Part shown: piece after piece, positions 22,770 to 34,324 of the stretch
Position numbering within the stretch: position 1 is the first letter of the stretch
How the letters are laid out: each line of letters begins with the position of its first letter
Source: Cyprinodon diabolis
Taxonomy: Eukaryota > Chordata > Actinopteri > Cyprinodontiformes > Cyprinodontidae
DNA length: 64,000 bases
Assembly: GCA_030533445.1 (NCBI GenBank)
Contig: CM060072.1
Coordinates: 29,373,766 to 29,437,765, forward strand
Direction of reading: 5' to 3'
The notes under the pieces: generated by a model
What the model saw: the letters and a program-made list of their open reading frames with translations, nothing else
What the model was told of the DNA's origin: nothing
The model's database searches: none
Position numbers and translations under genes: made by a program

Positions 22770-23009
22770 CCTTGATATCATCAGTCTTTGTTAGCAAAGG
22801 TTAAATTGTGCAAATACTCATTCATTAGCTCCTCTAAATCTGTTGATTAACTTAAAAATACACATAATTGACTTCCACGGGGAAGGACAATGCTATAAAA
22901 GTTCAGTGAAACATTTTCATGTTCCCTCATTTTTTCATGTCATTTAGGAATGCAGAGGTGGGGGGAATCAAGAAAGTTTTTCTACCCGATACAAAAGAGA
23001 TGAAGCAAT

Positions 23010-23905
23010 TGAAAAGTTGTTGTCAGTGTCAAATTTATTTATATAGCATTTTTAAAAAGGTATAAAACTGCACCAAAGTGCTTTATAGGTAAGACAACAA
23101 CACCAATTAACAAAACAGAATGTGAAACACTGCTTCAATTAAAAGCCGAAGAATAAAAATAAGTTTTAAGAAGCAATTTAAAATGATCCAGGCTGTGGGC
23201 AGATTTAATTTGATGAGGTAAATGGTTCCACAGAATTGGAGCAACAACAGAGAAGGCCCAATCTCCTTTCCTCTTAAGCCGAGTCCGAGGAACTGTCAGT
23301 AATACTGTAGTTGGTTATTAGAGCGTAGACTTCTCGACACAGACTGGAATTTGAAAAGGTCTCTAAGATAAGAAGGAGCTAATCCATTTAAGACTTTATA
23401 AGTTAATAAAAGAATCTTAAAATCTATTCGGTAAAAGACAGGCAGCCAATGTAAAGAGGCAAGTATAGGCCTTATATGGTCACGCTTCCTGGTTCCAGTA
23501 AGAAGCCGAGCCGCTGCGTTCTGGATTAATTGAAGTCGCTACATCTGTGATTTATCCAGAAAGCATGAACGACTTATCCATGAAAGCATGGATAAGTCCT
23601 TGAAAGTCCTTAAAACAAAAATAAGATTTAATTTTTGCTAAAATCCGCAGGTGATAAAAACTTGATCTAACAACAGAGCTAACTTGTTTATCTAGCTAGC
23701 TGTCGAAAGTAAAACCAAGATTCCTAGCAGAGGTTTGACAAAACCGAGCTAAAGAACCAAGAATCAGATCTGGATTTGTAGTATGAAGATTCTGACCAAA
23801 TAATATAACTTGAGTTTTACTTTGATTAAGGTGGAAAAAGCTTTGTTCCATCCAAGTTTTGACTTCAGCTAAACAATCTATCAATAGCTGAAGAGATAAA
23901 TTTTT
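23010..23905 (-). pseudogene. L2-type LINE, C-terminal reverse transcriptase and 3' end
   Basis: On the minus strand the reading order is LIDCLAEVKTWMEQSFFHLN then SKTQVILFG, DLILGSLARFCQTSARNLGF, DSWLDKQVSSVVRSCFYHLR, RLQLIQNAAARLLTGTRKRD, LHWLPVFYRIDFKILLLTYK, LNGLAPSYL, and GDWAFSVVAPILWNHLP. This is the standard C-terminal succession of vertebrate L2/CR1-type LINE proteins, downstream of the reverse transcriptase palm. Several stops and a repeated piece near 23570 interrupt it. The element ends at about 23010 with AAAGTGCTTTATAG...ATTTATATAG...AATTTG on the reverse strand, the usual L2 tail. It is 5'-truncated near 23905, and no activity is possible. Confidence 0.8.
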
Positions 23906-26225
23906 CCCATTTGTTTTCAGATCCCATAGAAGTGGAGGTCCTCTGTGCTGTTACACCTGCAGACATTCAACCTTTATCTAGGAGTTAATGGGTATCGCTG
24001 TATAGTTGCTTGTATTCACTGTTGGTTAACAGCATGTTTGGGAATATATAAGCGGATGAAAAAGGAGATAAAAATAAAAAGAAAGTTATTTAGAGTTATG
24101 ATTTGACAAGATTTGGTCCAACAAATCAAACAAGAATTCTGGAGCCATGTTTGTTAACAAAACTAATCCGATAACAAACGTCTACTGTAAAGATTCCTCA
24201 TTTTATATCTTGCTTTATTGCTTTTAATAATTGATTTTAATATTCTTTATACATATAAAAAGGATTAAGATTTTAATTTTGGGATCCGATTTGATCCCAT
24301 TAACAGAAATATTTGCTGATAGATATTTTAGAGTTGTGTTTTTCTTTGTGTCGTTAACCATTAATAAACCAATAGCTGGATTTTGGGCCCATATCTTTGG
24401 GTAGGAAACTGGTTGTTATTTAACAAATATTAAAATAGACCTACCAAACGTACTTCCACTGTTTAGAATCTATACATCGATATTCTAAAGATTTAAGTTC
24501 ATAAAAATATTCTGCTATGTCTTTTTGTTTTTCCTTTAAAGAAGGAAATAATTGCAGACATGTTAAGATTTTAGGAACAGTGTCAGTGGATTATTCTCCA
24601 AGAATCACACCAGTAAACAGATGAAGAATAACCGTGTGACAGTTCTAAACATTAGCAAATAAAAGATTTAAAGAGATTTTTATATGAGGAAACTAAAATG
24701 GGGTTTAGAGCTGAACCTGGAGGATCAAATACACACATTTGTCTGTCTGTGGCAACATTTTTAGTCAGGAGTGATTTAAAACTGTAGATGAATATTAATA
24801 AAAGAAGCAACACAGACTGTACTGGTAATGTGCAGCTCCGCAGAGAGAACAAAATGAGGAGAAAATCCATGTGATGTTGCTCCCTGTAAGGTGTTGCTCA
24901 AAGCAGTCTTGAAATAAAGCAGATGCTTAAATAAGTAATTTGGATGCAAGTTAGAGGAACATCCAAAAAAAGTCTCGAAGTGACTCTAAGTTTGTCAACA
25001 TTTGAGGCTTTTTTGCCAGGATATTTTAGATTGAATTTTGAAATGTCACCAGTAATACTGAAGAAAGTACTTGTGCAAAGTTTCTGGATGGATGGACGTA
25101 TCATTAAGATAATGGGATATGAGGTAAAGTCTGGTAGTCCAGCTGTTTTCACATCCTTTATACTTATAATTCAGGCTTTTTCCAGGCTGTGCAGAAACCC
25201 TGTGTTGCATGTGAGCAGTCTGATAAAAAAAAACAAAAAACTATTTGACTTTGAGATTTGAAAGTGTCATCATTGAATGGACAGGTTTGAACACCATAGC
25301 TTGTTAAATCAAGTCGTAGATCTATTATATTTGAAGTTGGTTCACCTTTAGACCTAACATCTTCACACTTTGATTAATTAGTGTCTCAATCTGTAACTGT
25401 CATCATGCATGATGAAGAAGCATCGTTTTGCTCTGTTACATCATTCTCTTCTAAAGCCCCTATAGGGCAGACTCCACACTCTTAAAATGCAGCAGATGCT
25501 CTTTCTGCCGTGAGAATGATACATTATATACTGATGCAACCATGGTTCAGACCTGGCAACCGGCGTTTTATTACTTGATTTGTGTAAAAAATCAGGTTCC
25601 AGATTTATTTAAACGTAGTGTTCCACCAAGAGACGACTGCCTGTTTGACTCTAATAAAACAATTTGTTTCGAGTGTAGAACAGTGCGCATGCTGATTGTT
25701 TGGGAGGGGTCAAAGAATTTGTTGTAATCTGAGAGCAGCTCGAAGCGGTTGGACCACTGATGACAGGAAGCAGAGTGCTGGATGGAGATATGGTAGCAAT
25801 TCCAGTTGCTACAGTGCAGCATGTATGAATTATGAATTTGGCACTGGGGAACAGCGGTAGTGCAGATCATGCATAAATGCAAAAGCAAGCGAAGCTTCTG
25901 AGAGTTTTTTGAGGGCGTTATAGGTTCGCTAAGGAACGGCCATTCCACATTAGCTCTGGCTGTCTCGGTCTTTAAAGGCCTTATTTCACCACTCTGCACT
26001 TTATACGGGTGTTTCATTTACCAATAAATACTCTGGAACCAGTTAAACTGTTTTTTAAAGTGTTTTAAAAAAGAGACTGAAAGACAAAGTTTTAAAACTA
26101 ACAAACTTGGGAAATTTCAGCTGAAAACTGGATGACCCAGAGCAGTATATGTGTAGTTCTTTCATGTTATCATATTTGATGAGTTGTCTGTTAACTTGTA
26201 GCTGAAAAAGGAATTTAGTTTTGTC
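23906..26225. other. Non-coding, nothing recognised
   Basis: AT-rich sequence. Short open frames (for example near 24944-25261 and 25592-26017) have no motif support. Confidence 0.5.
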
Positions 26226-26229
26226 TTAA

Positions 26230-26846
26230 AGGCACACTATGCAAAATTTTTCAGTTAATTAATGTGTTCCATAACGTTTTGGATGATTAAATGAGTCATT
26301 TCCGGTTGAACAAAGGTATTCTCGGCCGCCCTGGTGGCCTGTGGGGGAAATACCGCAGATGAGTGATCATAGCGCTCTGATCATCAGCGCTGTGTCTCTC
26401 TCCCTGCCAGCTCCCAGATCAGCTTCTCTGATTGGTTGACGCGGCGCGTCGAGCAGCAAAAATTCAATTTTTCCATCTCGAGCAGCAGCGCGTTTGCGGC
26501 GCGTCACGCGCGGATGCTTAAACACGCCCGACGCGCTGCTTCAGCTGCTCAGACGCGCTGCGCCTGCTGCTCAAAACGCACCGCGGGACCTTTTGCTGAG
26601 CCTTGACGCGCGTCAACCAATGACTTTGCATGTAAACTCGCTGCTTCTGTCGTGCCAGCTGCATCCAGTGTGAACGCAGCATTAGTCGTTCGTTGCGTTC
26701 GCCTGTCTGCTAAGCTCAAAACAACCGCGCCTGGCTTGACGGAGAAACCAGGAGAACAGCTGAGCATATTTACGACAGTGCACTTTTACTTTCGCCCTCT
26801 GGGGGGAGCCTCGCTGGAAAATCAACACCGGTTGCATAGTGTACCT
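26230..26846. mobile_element. Non-autonomous TTAA-target DNA transposon (Kolobok or piggyBac type)
   Basis: The termini are AGGYACACTATGCAA inverted repeats (26230-26244 and 26832-26846), directly flanked by TTAA at 26226-26229 and 26847-26850. TTAA duplication is the hallmark of Kolobok and piggyBac elements. No transposase. It carries a CpG-dense inner inverted repeat (next entry). Confidence 0.8.
26431..26621. repeat. CpG-dense inverted repeat inside the TTAA element
   Basis: ATTGGTTGACGCGGCGCGTC at 26431-26450 is mirrored by GACGCGCGTCAACCAAT ending at 26621. Between them lies CpG-rich sequence with repeated GACGCGCTGC and CTGCTC words. This is unlike the AT-rich surroundings and may be a separate nested element. 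Confidence 0.6.
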
Positions 26847-26959
26847 TTAAGGTTTTATTATCTATGAATTTATTGAAATATCTTGATCCATGATATTTAG
26901 GATTGGTGGAAAAGTTAAGGTTCACAATTAATCCAACATGAAAGCTGTTCCTGGTCGTT

Positions 26960-27150
26960 TTCTTTTAGTAAAAAACAGCCCCTTAGACCCCAGTCTCAAA
27001 TCTCAACTGGTTTTACTCCATCCTTTGTTCAATTAACTCTAACCAGTTTTGTTTTCCCTTGTGGAGAACCTAAACCCCACAGCATTATGTTGCCATTACT
27101 ATGTCTCGCAGGTGTGATGGAGCGTTCTTGCACATGTTTTTCTATGTCCC
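26960..27150 (-). mobile_element. Tc1/mariner-like remnant
   Basis: The plus strand has CCCCAGTCTCAAATCTC, TTTACTCCATCC, TTAACTCTAACCAGTTTTG and CCCCACAGCATTATGTTGCC. The order and words match the reverse complement of the Tc1 transposase centre, where the last string encodes the GGGSIMLWG motif. No open frame. Confidence 0.5.
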
Positions 27151-28230
27151 CTAGATCAATTGTCAGCTGTAGACTTTGTGGAAACCCAGTTTCAGTCCCA
27201 ATCACCTCTAAGGTGGGAATCTCTGCAGATTCTGTTTTTCAGGGTGTAATGGCTGCTTCTATGATTACTATTTTTAATGTCTGGCCTCCCTGAGGCCTTT
27301 ACAGGACAACTGTGTTGATACTGGCATCGAATAGCGTACAATTTATTAATTAAGTCAATTGATTAGGGTTTTAAATGAGTCTCAATATATATTTAAGCGG
27401 AAAAAATATTTTTTTTTTTCATTCTGCTTCAAAAATATGATTTTTTTTTGGTTCATCATTAATACATTAAATTTGGTTCTTATAATATAATATGTTAAGC
27501 ATTTTCAAGCTGCTTTAATTGGAGCAACAAAACAGAAATCTAGACATATTGCAAACTCATGAATCATTCCTATGAACCTATTTGCCAAAAATGCCAAAGT
27601 AACATTCAGTTTTTAATCCTGAAGCCAGTTTGTTATAAAGTGCTATATAAACAAATTGATTTATTTTTTTAAGGAAGCTTGTTCCTCTGAAAACACTGTT
27701 TGAAACAAATCATACTTTGAAATGTTATTTCAGTCAAAATCTCAGTCAGTATTCAAGTTTTAACCTTGTGATTCAGTGTCAGTTATCTTTAATGTTTGTT
27801 TTCTCCAGCCAAACAGCTCAAGATGGAACAAATAATTCAGGCTGAAATGATTCAGATGCAGTTGATTCAACTGCATTAGTGTCACAATGTGACAATCTGG
27901 GATCAGAACAATGCTGTGTCCCAGCTTTGACCTAAGAGTGACAGAGTTATGAGGAGTATTCATTAGATCTCATTATATCTTTTATGCTGATTTAATAATA
28001 AAGCACATTTATCAATATGGTCCTTAAAAACATTCTGTAATTAATGTGTAATAAGGTAACATGATTTTTCTCATTTACCACCTGATTTAGCTGCTGTGGG
28101 TGGGCTCATGTTATATTAGCCTGCTCCACACCTGTTTAGATTTTATTTAACCTACTTATTTCAGTCTATTAATCTTTTTGTCTTCTTTAGTATACATACA
28201 TATTCTTATTCCTTTTCTAGGTTTATACTT
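27151..28230. other. Non-coding with an L2-like tail scrap
   Basis: TTATAAAGTGCTATATAAACAAATTGATT at about 27633-27661 resembles the last bases of an L2-type LINE. Nothing else recognised. Confidence 0.4.
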
Positions 28231-28232
28231 AC

Positions 28233-28365
28233 TGGGTTGCAAGTTCCCGGTTCGATTCCCGGGTGCCACACAATGGCGGCCCACTGCTGCCTAATGAGAT
28301 GGTTTAAATGCAGAGAGTGAATTTCCCCACTGTGGGACAATAAAGGGATTTATATTGCATTTAAT
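28233..28365 (+). mobile_element. tRNA-derived SINE with a LINE-like tail
   Basis: It contains an RNA polymerase III B box, GGTTCGATTCC (28249-28259), in a tRNA-like TΨC arm (CCCGGTTCGATTCCCGGG). Then come CCCACTGCTGCCTAATGAGA, GGTTTAAATGCAGAG and GAATTTCCCCACTGTGGGAC, AATAAAGG. The A-box end of the tRNA part is truncated. The tail is shared with fish LINEs (compare 33965-34010), the usual way SINEs borrow a LINE's enzymes. Confidence 0.8.
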
Positions 28366-28989
28366 TTTTTCATAGATTGCCTTAGATTTCTTTAGAGGTA
28401 AAAATAAAAAAAAGTTAACATTTCCTTGGTTAAATACACAGTAATGGGGTTAAACAGAAAGTTAAAGAGATGACTCCCAATAGGGAAAAAATAGTACCTA
28501 AAGTAATTGTTTTTAGTGCTTATTGTTTAAATCCTTAATGGGATTGAAAGTAAATTAGCAGGGTTACGAACTGTGACTGTGGTGTTTTAACTCTCGGCTA
28601 CTGTTATAAGCTGAGTTTAGTGACTTAAAGGATGAGGTGGTGAAATTTAAATGAGTTTCCTCTGAAGGGTTGATGGGTTCATCCTTGGGGACAGGATGAG
28701 GAGCACCACTATTCATCAACTGGGTCGGAGGAGAGCCAGTTGAAGTTATTTGGACGTTTAATGCCTAACAAGAGTAGAATTTCTTCCACTGGAAGGTTTC
28801 TGGGCACAGCCAGGGCCCGCTGAAGCTGCTTCTGTCTTAAAGGTAGGAGGATGAAGAGAACCAAATCAAGCAAACATATGGCTGATTCAGGGGTCAAACT
28901 ACTTTAGCAATTAAACTGACACACAAAGAGCTAAATCCAAATGGTAACATGACAGCAAATCAAACAATGATAGGCAGTAGGATCTGACA
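28366..28989. other. Non-coding with a possible Rex3 scrap
   Basis: GGAGAGCCAGTTGAAG followed by TTTGGACGTTTAATGCC (28730-28765) resembles a diverged stretch of the Rex3 RSQLRWLGHLxRMP coding region. Not certain. Confidence 0.3.
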
Positions 28990-29345
28990 ATAAAGGGGTC
29001 TGATTACTTACAGCTCAATTGATCTTAATGTTTTACTTTTTAAACCTGATTTGATCGAAGCATACAGAAAAAAACAAAAACAATATGTAGCTTGTAAAGC
29101 TGTGTGTCATCTTCATAATTCTGGTAACTGATCTTCTTGTTTGCTATATTCTCAGCTAAGGGGAGCATGTGTTCAATAGGAGGGGGCCAAAAATGGAGCC
29201 TTGAGAAGCCCTAAATAGGAATTTTATGGTCTCTGATTTAAGGTTTCCTACTGACAAATAAAATTTCCTGTCCTTCAGGTAGGATTTAAACCAGACAAGT
29301 GCAGTACCAGCAAGGCTGAAATGAATAAAAGGATTACTGAATTAA
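28990..29345 (-). pseudogene. L2-type LINE reverse transcriptase palm fragment
   Basis: The reverse strand encodes FKSYLKDRKFYLSVG, then a SQGSIFGPLL motif (reverse transcriptase motif B, normally GVPQGSILGPLLF), then after about 25 codons a DDTQL-like motif C region (TRIMKMTHSF in the decayed copy). The plus-strand text (AATGGAGCCTTGAGAAGCCC, TAGGATTTAAACCAG) is the familiar antisense form of this LINE. Stops and substitutions destroy the catalytic site. It is an internal fragment about 120 codons long, with neither end of the element present. The 3' part of an L2 lies 5 kb away on the same strand (23010-23905), but nothing shows they were one copy. Confidence 0.65.
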
Positions 29346-29689
29346 CATTTAAGGTAAAATATACACTGTTGATGCTAGAAGCAAAGACCCCATCTTGATT
29401 GTAGACAGGAGACGACAAGGAGCATACTATGGAGCCACTTCTTAGAATCCGTGAGGTTGGATCGGATCTGAACTTTGGTTCCAGGGGGAGTGTTTGGATG
29501 CACAGTATGTTAAAGCAGATGGGACAGCAAGTCCACTTAGCACCTACTGAAAAACAGGGCTAAAGCAAACAAACTAGGGCAGGAACTGGCAAAGAACACT
29601 GAGTGGTCTACTTATACGAGGGCTTTCAAGAATCTGGCAGAGACTGGCTGAGATAAGCAAGTACATATATTCTGAAACACAGCTGTGAT

Positions 29690-30435
29690 TAGGGCTGGGC
29701 GCTTTATCAATAAAATCAGTTAATTGATTTTTTGTTTTCGACAATTTTGTGGGGTAAAATCTGGATACCCTTTCAACAACACACTCATTGTGACTCTATA
29801 GCTCAGTGATATAATTTTTGTTCTTAGGTGTGTACTCATAACTGATAAACTAGCTCACTAAGTAATACCACTAGTTGCACACATTAAGCGTTACATGTTC
29901 TCTGTTTAATGTAAAACATTAATGTTTTAAAGCGTGTTTCACAGCTAGAAGTTTGTTGCCTTTTAAATTAGTCAACCCCCATTGGGCCTAATTGAAATCA
30001 AAGCTAGTTTTTGACAGCAATATATGTCCTTTGTCAGTTCTAATGTGGAATTTAAGTCAGAAAAAAAAGCAGACAAAAAAAATTAACTGGATTCTGTCAA
30101 GCACCATATTCCACCAGGCCTCGGAGCGTTTCGACTCAGATCACGCAATGATTTCATAATCGCGCAGTAGTGTTATAAATAGAACAATAAAGTGGTTAGT
30201 TGGCCAGTAAAACCATTAGCTCGTCACCTTACCTCTTAGCCTGTGACTTTTCTTATCTGGTGTTATCTTTATAAAACAGATAAGTCGTGTAAAATAAAAT
30301 GGTGTTTTCTTTACCTTCAAAACAAACATTTCATGGTCCTTGGTGTCCTATGAAATGAGATTCTCTGGAGGCTCTTTGGTGAAGCCAAAGGTAGTGCTGT
30401 GATGTTTTTTTTTAAAGCAATATTGCCCAGCCGTA
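29690..30435. mobile_element. hAT-like non-autonomous element
   Basis: The left end TAGGGCTGGGCGCTTTATCA and the right end, reversed, TACGGCTGGGCAATATTGCT are inverted repeats of a type common in fish hAT elements. No clear 8-bp duplication and no transposase. Confidence 0.6.
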
Positions 30436-32521
30436 TGTGGGAGGAATAAAGATGATTAGAGCATCAACAGGTGTTGCTACCTCTGTTAATTGGAGGAGAA
30501 GAGTTAAAAGAGATAAGAAGCCAATTGGCCTAAAACACAATAGATCAAGGCAGAATTCAGGAGAAAAAGAACAGAAGCATTTCAGTATTAGCAATAGTGC
30601 TGTTAGTATAGAATTTAATTATAATCATATAATTTCTTTATAACGATGGTTGGGTGGACGGACTCGGAGGTTGTTTCGCTAACCACCAAACAAATCCTGT
30701 TTTTTCTATTGATGATTTCTCAAAAATAAAAATACACCTTATTTGATTTCCAATACTCAGAAATCCAGAAAGCTTCCATGCTTGTATTGGAACTTATTTT
30801 TACTGCTATGAGTAGGTGGGATGATAAAGAGCTACGAGTTGGTAAGGCATACACAGATGGAGCCGTGCTGTATGTGGGCTGTGGTGTTATTGTGGCAGTA
30901 TGACAGAGTTCAGCATTTCTTTAAAAATTCCTAAGAAACGCTCCTCTTTCCCTTCTCAGCTCTGCTCTACTCTTATCCTCCAATTCTCACACCCCCTGAT
31001 ATTGTTTTTTTCTCTGTCTCCAGTTGTTTTATTTCTGTAAAATGATCAACCGTGATGCCTGAATGGAGCCCCTGTGTGCAGCCATTACGCTGTGCAGTTA
31101 ATTTGGTAGTCAAATATAAGTTTATTGTAGTGATAGCTCAGTCTCTATTTTTGCACTGATTTTGTTTGCAAAGCTTAACGGCCTCGCCTGGTTTCTTATC
31201 AGAGGCCGCTCCCAAAGCCGAGGGACAAAATCAAGACACGTTCGACGGCTGGGATCTTTTATGGAGACTCTGGGTGGGAGGGCGCGGGGGAGAAAGGCAC
31301 AAAAGTATCAGTTGCACTCGCTCTGTAATTCAATTGCAGCTCTCACAAAGAAGAAGAAGAAAAAAGAAGGGTAAAACTTGCCCAAGGATAAACTGTTCCC
31401 ACCCACCATCATCATGAGAACCATAAGAACCTCTGGCCTGGTTCTAAGGATGTCATCATTAAACTGCATTTCAAACCAGCTATTTGATCCTGCTTTCTTT
31501 ATCCCATCTCCCTTTGTGATCTATTTTTTAGGACAGCCCCATGAAATAGTTAGATGGGAGTTTCATATTCTTTTAATCTAACCTGGATCTGCCACTTTGA
31601 CAACCCCTCCTCCTCTGCAGAAGCCCGTCGTATCTTAGTTATCTGAGATCAGAGGGAGATCAGAGGCGTTTGAGCTGGAGAGATGCTCTTTGCTAATACT
31701 GGTTGCTGTTTGGACGCATTGCACCCCCCCCCCCCCCCCCCCCCCCCCCCCCGCCAGGCAGGGCTCCGGGTGGCTGAGATGAGAGCGTTTGGCTTTGGTC
31801 AGGGCGGAGCAGATATGTTTGCTCGCTGCTCTGATCCCTGATTGCGAGGGAAACAATGGTCACCAGCATGTTGTGATGGGCATGTGTCCGTGGGCAGGCG
31901 CCACTCAGCGCTGCCAGATGGACACTTGATCGCTTGTCATGCAGTTTTGGATGGACCTATTAACGCAGACTGCAGCTCTCATCATCATTACTGTCATGTT
32001 TACTGAATGAAGATGGGAATTTAACTGAGTCCCTTTATGATGATGTGATTGTACATCTCTCTGAACTGCAGTGATTTACAAAAAGTCTGTTTGAGTCTCA
32101 TAAAAGGCAATGTCCCAAAATGCATCTTTAAAGTTAGACATTAGAGGAGTTGATGGGAAACAGAGCTGTACAAACATATTCTCCGAGGTTGTGATCAGTA
32201 ATAGTTTCCTCAAAGGTATTGTGAAGGATTTTTTTAAAAGACTCGCCCTTTCCACTTTAAAAAAATAATGCATGTAAGAGCATGCACAAGCTCATTTTTT
32301 CCTTGTGCACGCCTTGTTTAAAATGTGCATTTCTCATAGCTCATACAAGCTTACTGTGTCCACATACGGTGGGGACTATACAGACTTTATAGCAAACTCA
32401 GTTAACTGACCGTTCGGACAGATGATCCGTTGGTCATGTAACTCCTCTTCTGCTGTGCGGTGCCTGCGCCATCTTTGTTATTAGTCGCCGCTATCGGGTA
32501 GCGACAGCCTATGGCGACAGT
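30436..32521. other. Non-coding, contains a long poly-C run
   Basis: No gene recognised. The segment 31100-31900 is less AT-rich and looks single-copy. Confidence 0.45.
31724..31752. repeat. Poly-C tract (29 C)
   Basis: An uninterrupted C29 run, with the G-run on the other strand able to form G-quadruplexes. Length here is prone to sequencing error. Confidence 0.9.
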
Positions 32522-32526
32522 GGGCC

Positions 32527-32800
32527 TGTCAAGGTTTTGGTTGAGGACCCATATGCAGAGGCAGACAGGCTGAGGTGATTTCTTAGAGTTTTAATGGAGA
32601 GGAACAGTAAACAAAGGCAGGAATCCAAAAATCCAACTAATAATGAAAAGCAAACCAGAACCAAGGAGACATCTGGGGAAACCAAACACGAGGAGCCAGG
32701 GAGAGACGAGGTAGGTAGACAGCTGCATGAGAAGACAGCAAAGACAAGGAATCAACAAAGAGTGACAGCAGAGGGAGAGTATATGTAGCTGACCATGACA
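32527..32800 (-). mobile_element. Short solo LTR of the TGTCA/GGACCCA family
   Basis: TGTCAAGG...CATGACA with a perfect 5-bp target duplication, GGGCC, at 32522-32526 and 32801-32805. It carries GAGGACCCATATGCAGAGGC near the left end, as in the other copies. At 274 bp it is much shorter than the 838-bp copy, so it is internally deleted or a shorter subfamily. Confidence 0.8.
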
Positions 32801-32805
32801 GGGCC

Positions 32806-33411
32806 ACTGTGACAGCAAATCCCATAGTGCTTTGCGAGTGCAAAGCATTCTGGGATACATCTGCCTCTTCTAAGGCCTCTTTTTTCTTCTCATATGCCTC
32901 GCAGACACTTTTTCTCTTATGACCCTCGGCCATTTTAAACCGCGGTGAGAAAGGTGAGCTTCAATGCCTGTCTGAAACCGTAGCTCACCACACGTATACG
33001 CCTGAAAGTGCGTATGTGCAGAAAATATAGCTAACGGACGGCTTTACGTAAACATATCACCAGAATGATTGACAATTAGGAGGACCACTTATTTAGATGA
33101 TCCACTCAGAAATAAAAGATTGTCCTCTATACCTTTAACTTACTGTGAGTAAAGAAATGTCATGTCCCAGTTTGTAGAAAAATTAAGAAATCCTAAGAGT
33201 GGGGAAATGCCACTCTTAGGATTTTTTGAGTTTTCTCCAAGCGGCGCTATAACTTCAAATTTCACTCATACCTGTCTTAATCCATGCTGGGTGAGATCAT
33301 GCCTATTGAAAAAGGAGGAAGGGTAAGCAGAATTAAGTGTTAGCCTCGCTGCATGCAGTTAGCCGAGCCATATAGCTAAACCAAGCTAACCCTAACCCTG
33401 CAAAAAGACAG
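32806..33411. other. Spacer with a perfect hairpin
   Basis: 33188-33202 (AAATCCTAAGAGTGG) pairs perfectly with 33210-33224 around a 7-base loop. Nothing else recognised. Confidence 0.5.
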
Positions 33412-33957
33412 AGGCTGTGTTCAAATTTATGGACTGCGTCCTTGGAGGAGGCAGCCCATAAATTTGGTCTACCTGGACTGGATCCTTAGAAGTCCTTGAA
33501 AATAAGGAGACCGGAAGAGTGTTGGCTGTGAATTCAAACAGGTCTACTCTTCAGCGTTATTCTCTGGAGTTGCTCTGTCGCCTTGCAACCGTGATAGTTG
33601 ACACACAAAGCAGAAAAGAATGAATAGGCCTACCGAACTTTTCAAAACTGGTTCTTTTCCATTTTTTTCTTTCTTTTATTGTAAAGTGAACAAAGACTAC
33701 AGAGTGGAATAAAGGTGAAAACCATTGGGAGCGTGAGCGAATAAAAGCAAACCTTAGTCAGTTACATAACATGCTGCTGTCATTTTGCAAATCTCTAATA
33801 GTGTTGCTATTTTAAAATATCCATTGCTAATTCATTCTCCATGTGCACCGTTTTATATTGTTAAAACACTTTACAGTACAGTGTTTTATTGTTTATCTTT
33901 TAACTCTTCGCTATTATGTTATTCTTATACATTTTTCAAGGTCCGTATTTGTGTGAG

Positions 33958-34018
33958 GATTTCACAGAATGTCCCCATTGTGGGACAATAAAGAGATTTT
34001 CTATTCTGTTATATTCTA
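33958..34018 (+). mobile_element. LINE/SINE 3' tail
   Basis: CAGAATGTCCCCATTGTGGG, ACAATAAAGAGATTTTCTATTC then TGTTATATTCTAT: the same tail as the SINE at 28233-28365, ending in a short TTCTA-type repeat. Confidence 0.6.
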
Positions 34019-34324
34019 TAAAAGGAAGAAAGATATAAGTAAATCTAAACAATGTAAGTTAAAAAAAATGATATCTCTTATATTCAACAACAAAAACTAT
34101 TTAAGCAAATTGTGCAAAAAAGCAATTGAAAAATAAAAATTCTATCAGATTTATAGTCCCCACCCTGCAGATATATTAGAATCTGTCCTTAAATTACAGC
34201 CAAACCTATTTACTCAGTAACAGATAAAACCCTTTAGATGAACCAAACATTACCCACCACATATCTGACTCCGTAACCATTAAAACAACTATTTTCATTG
34301 ATTTCAGATGGAACTATTAATATA

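Noticed and set aside
25592..26017. 141-codon minus-strand frame
   Set aside because: No motif, low-complexity leader, no splice or repeat support; likely chance.
28241..28275. A tRNA gene at the B box
   Set aside because: No acceptor stem, anticodon arm or A box; it is the 3' half of a tRNA-derived SINE.
33385..33403. CTAACCCTAACCCTG as a telomere-like repeat
   Set aside because: Only two units; chance occurrence in AT-rich DNA is enough.
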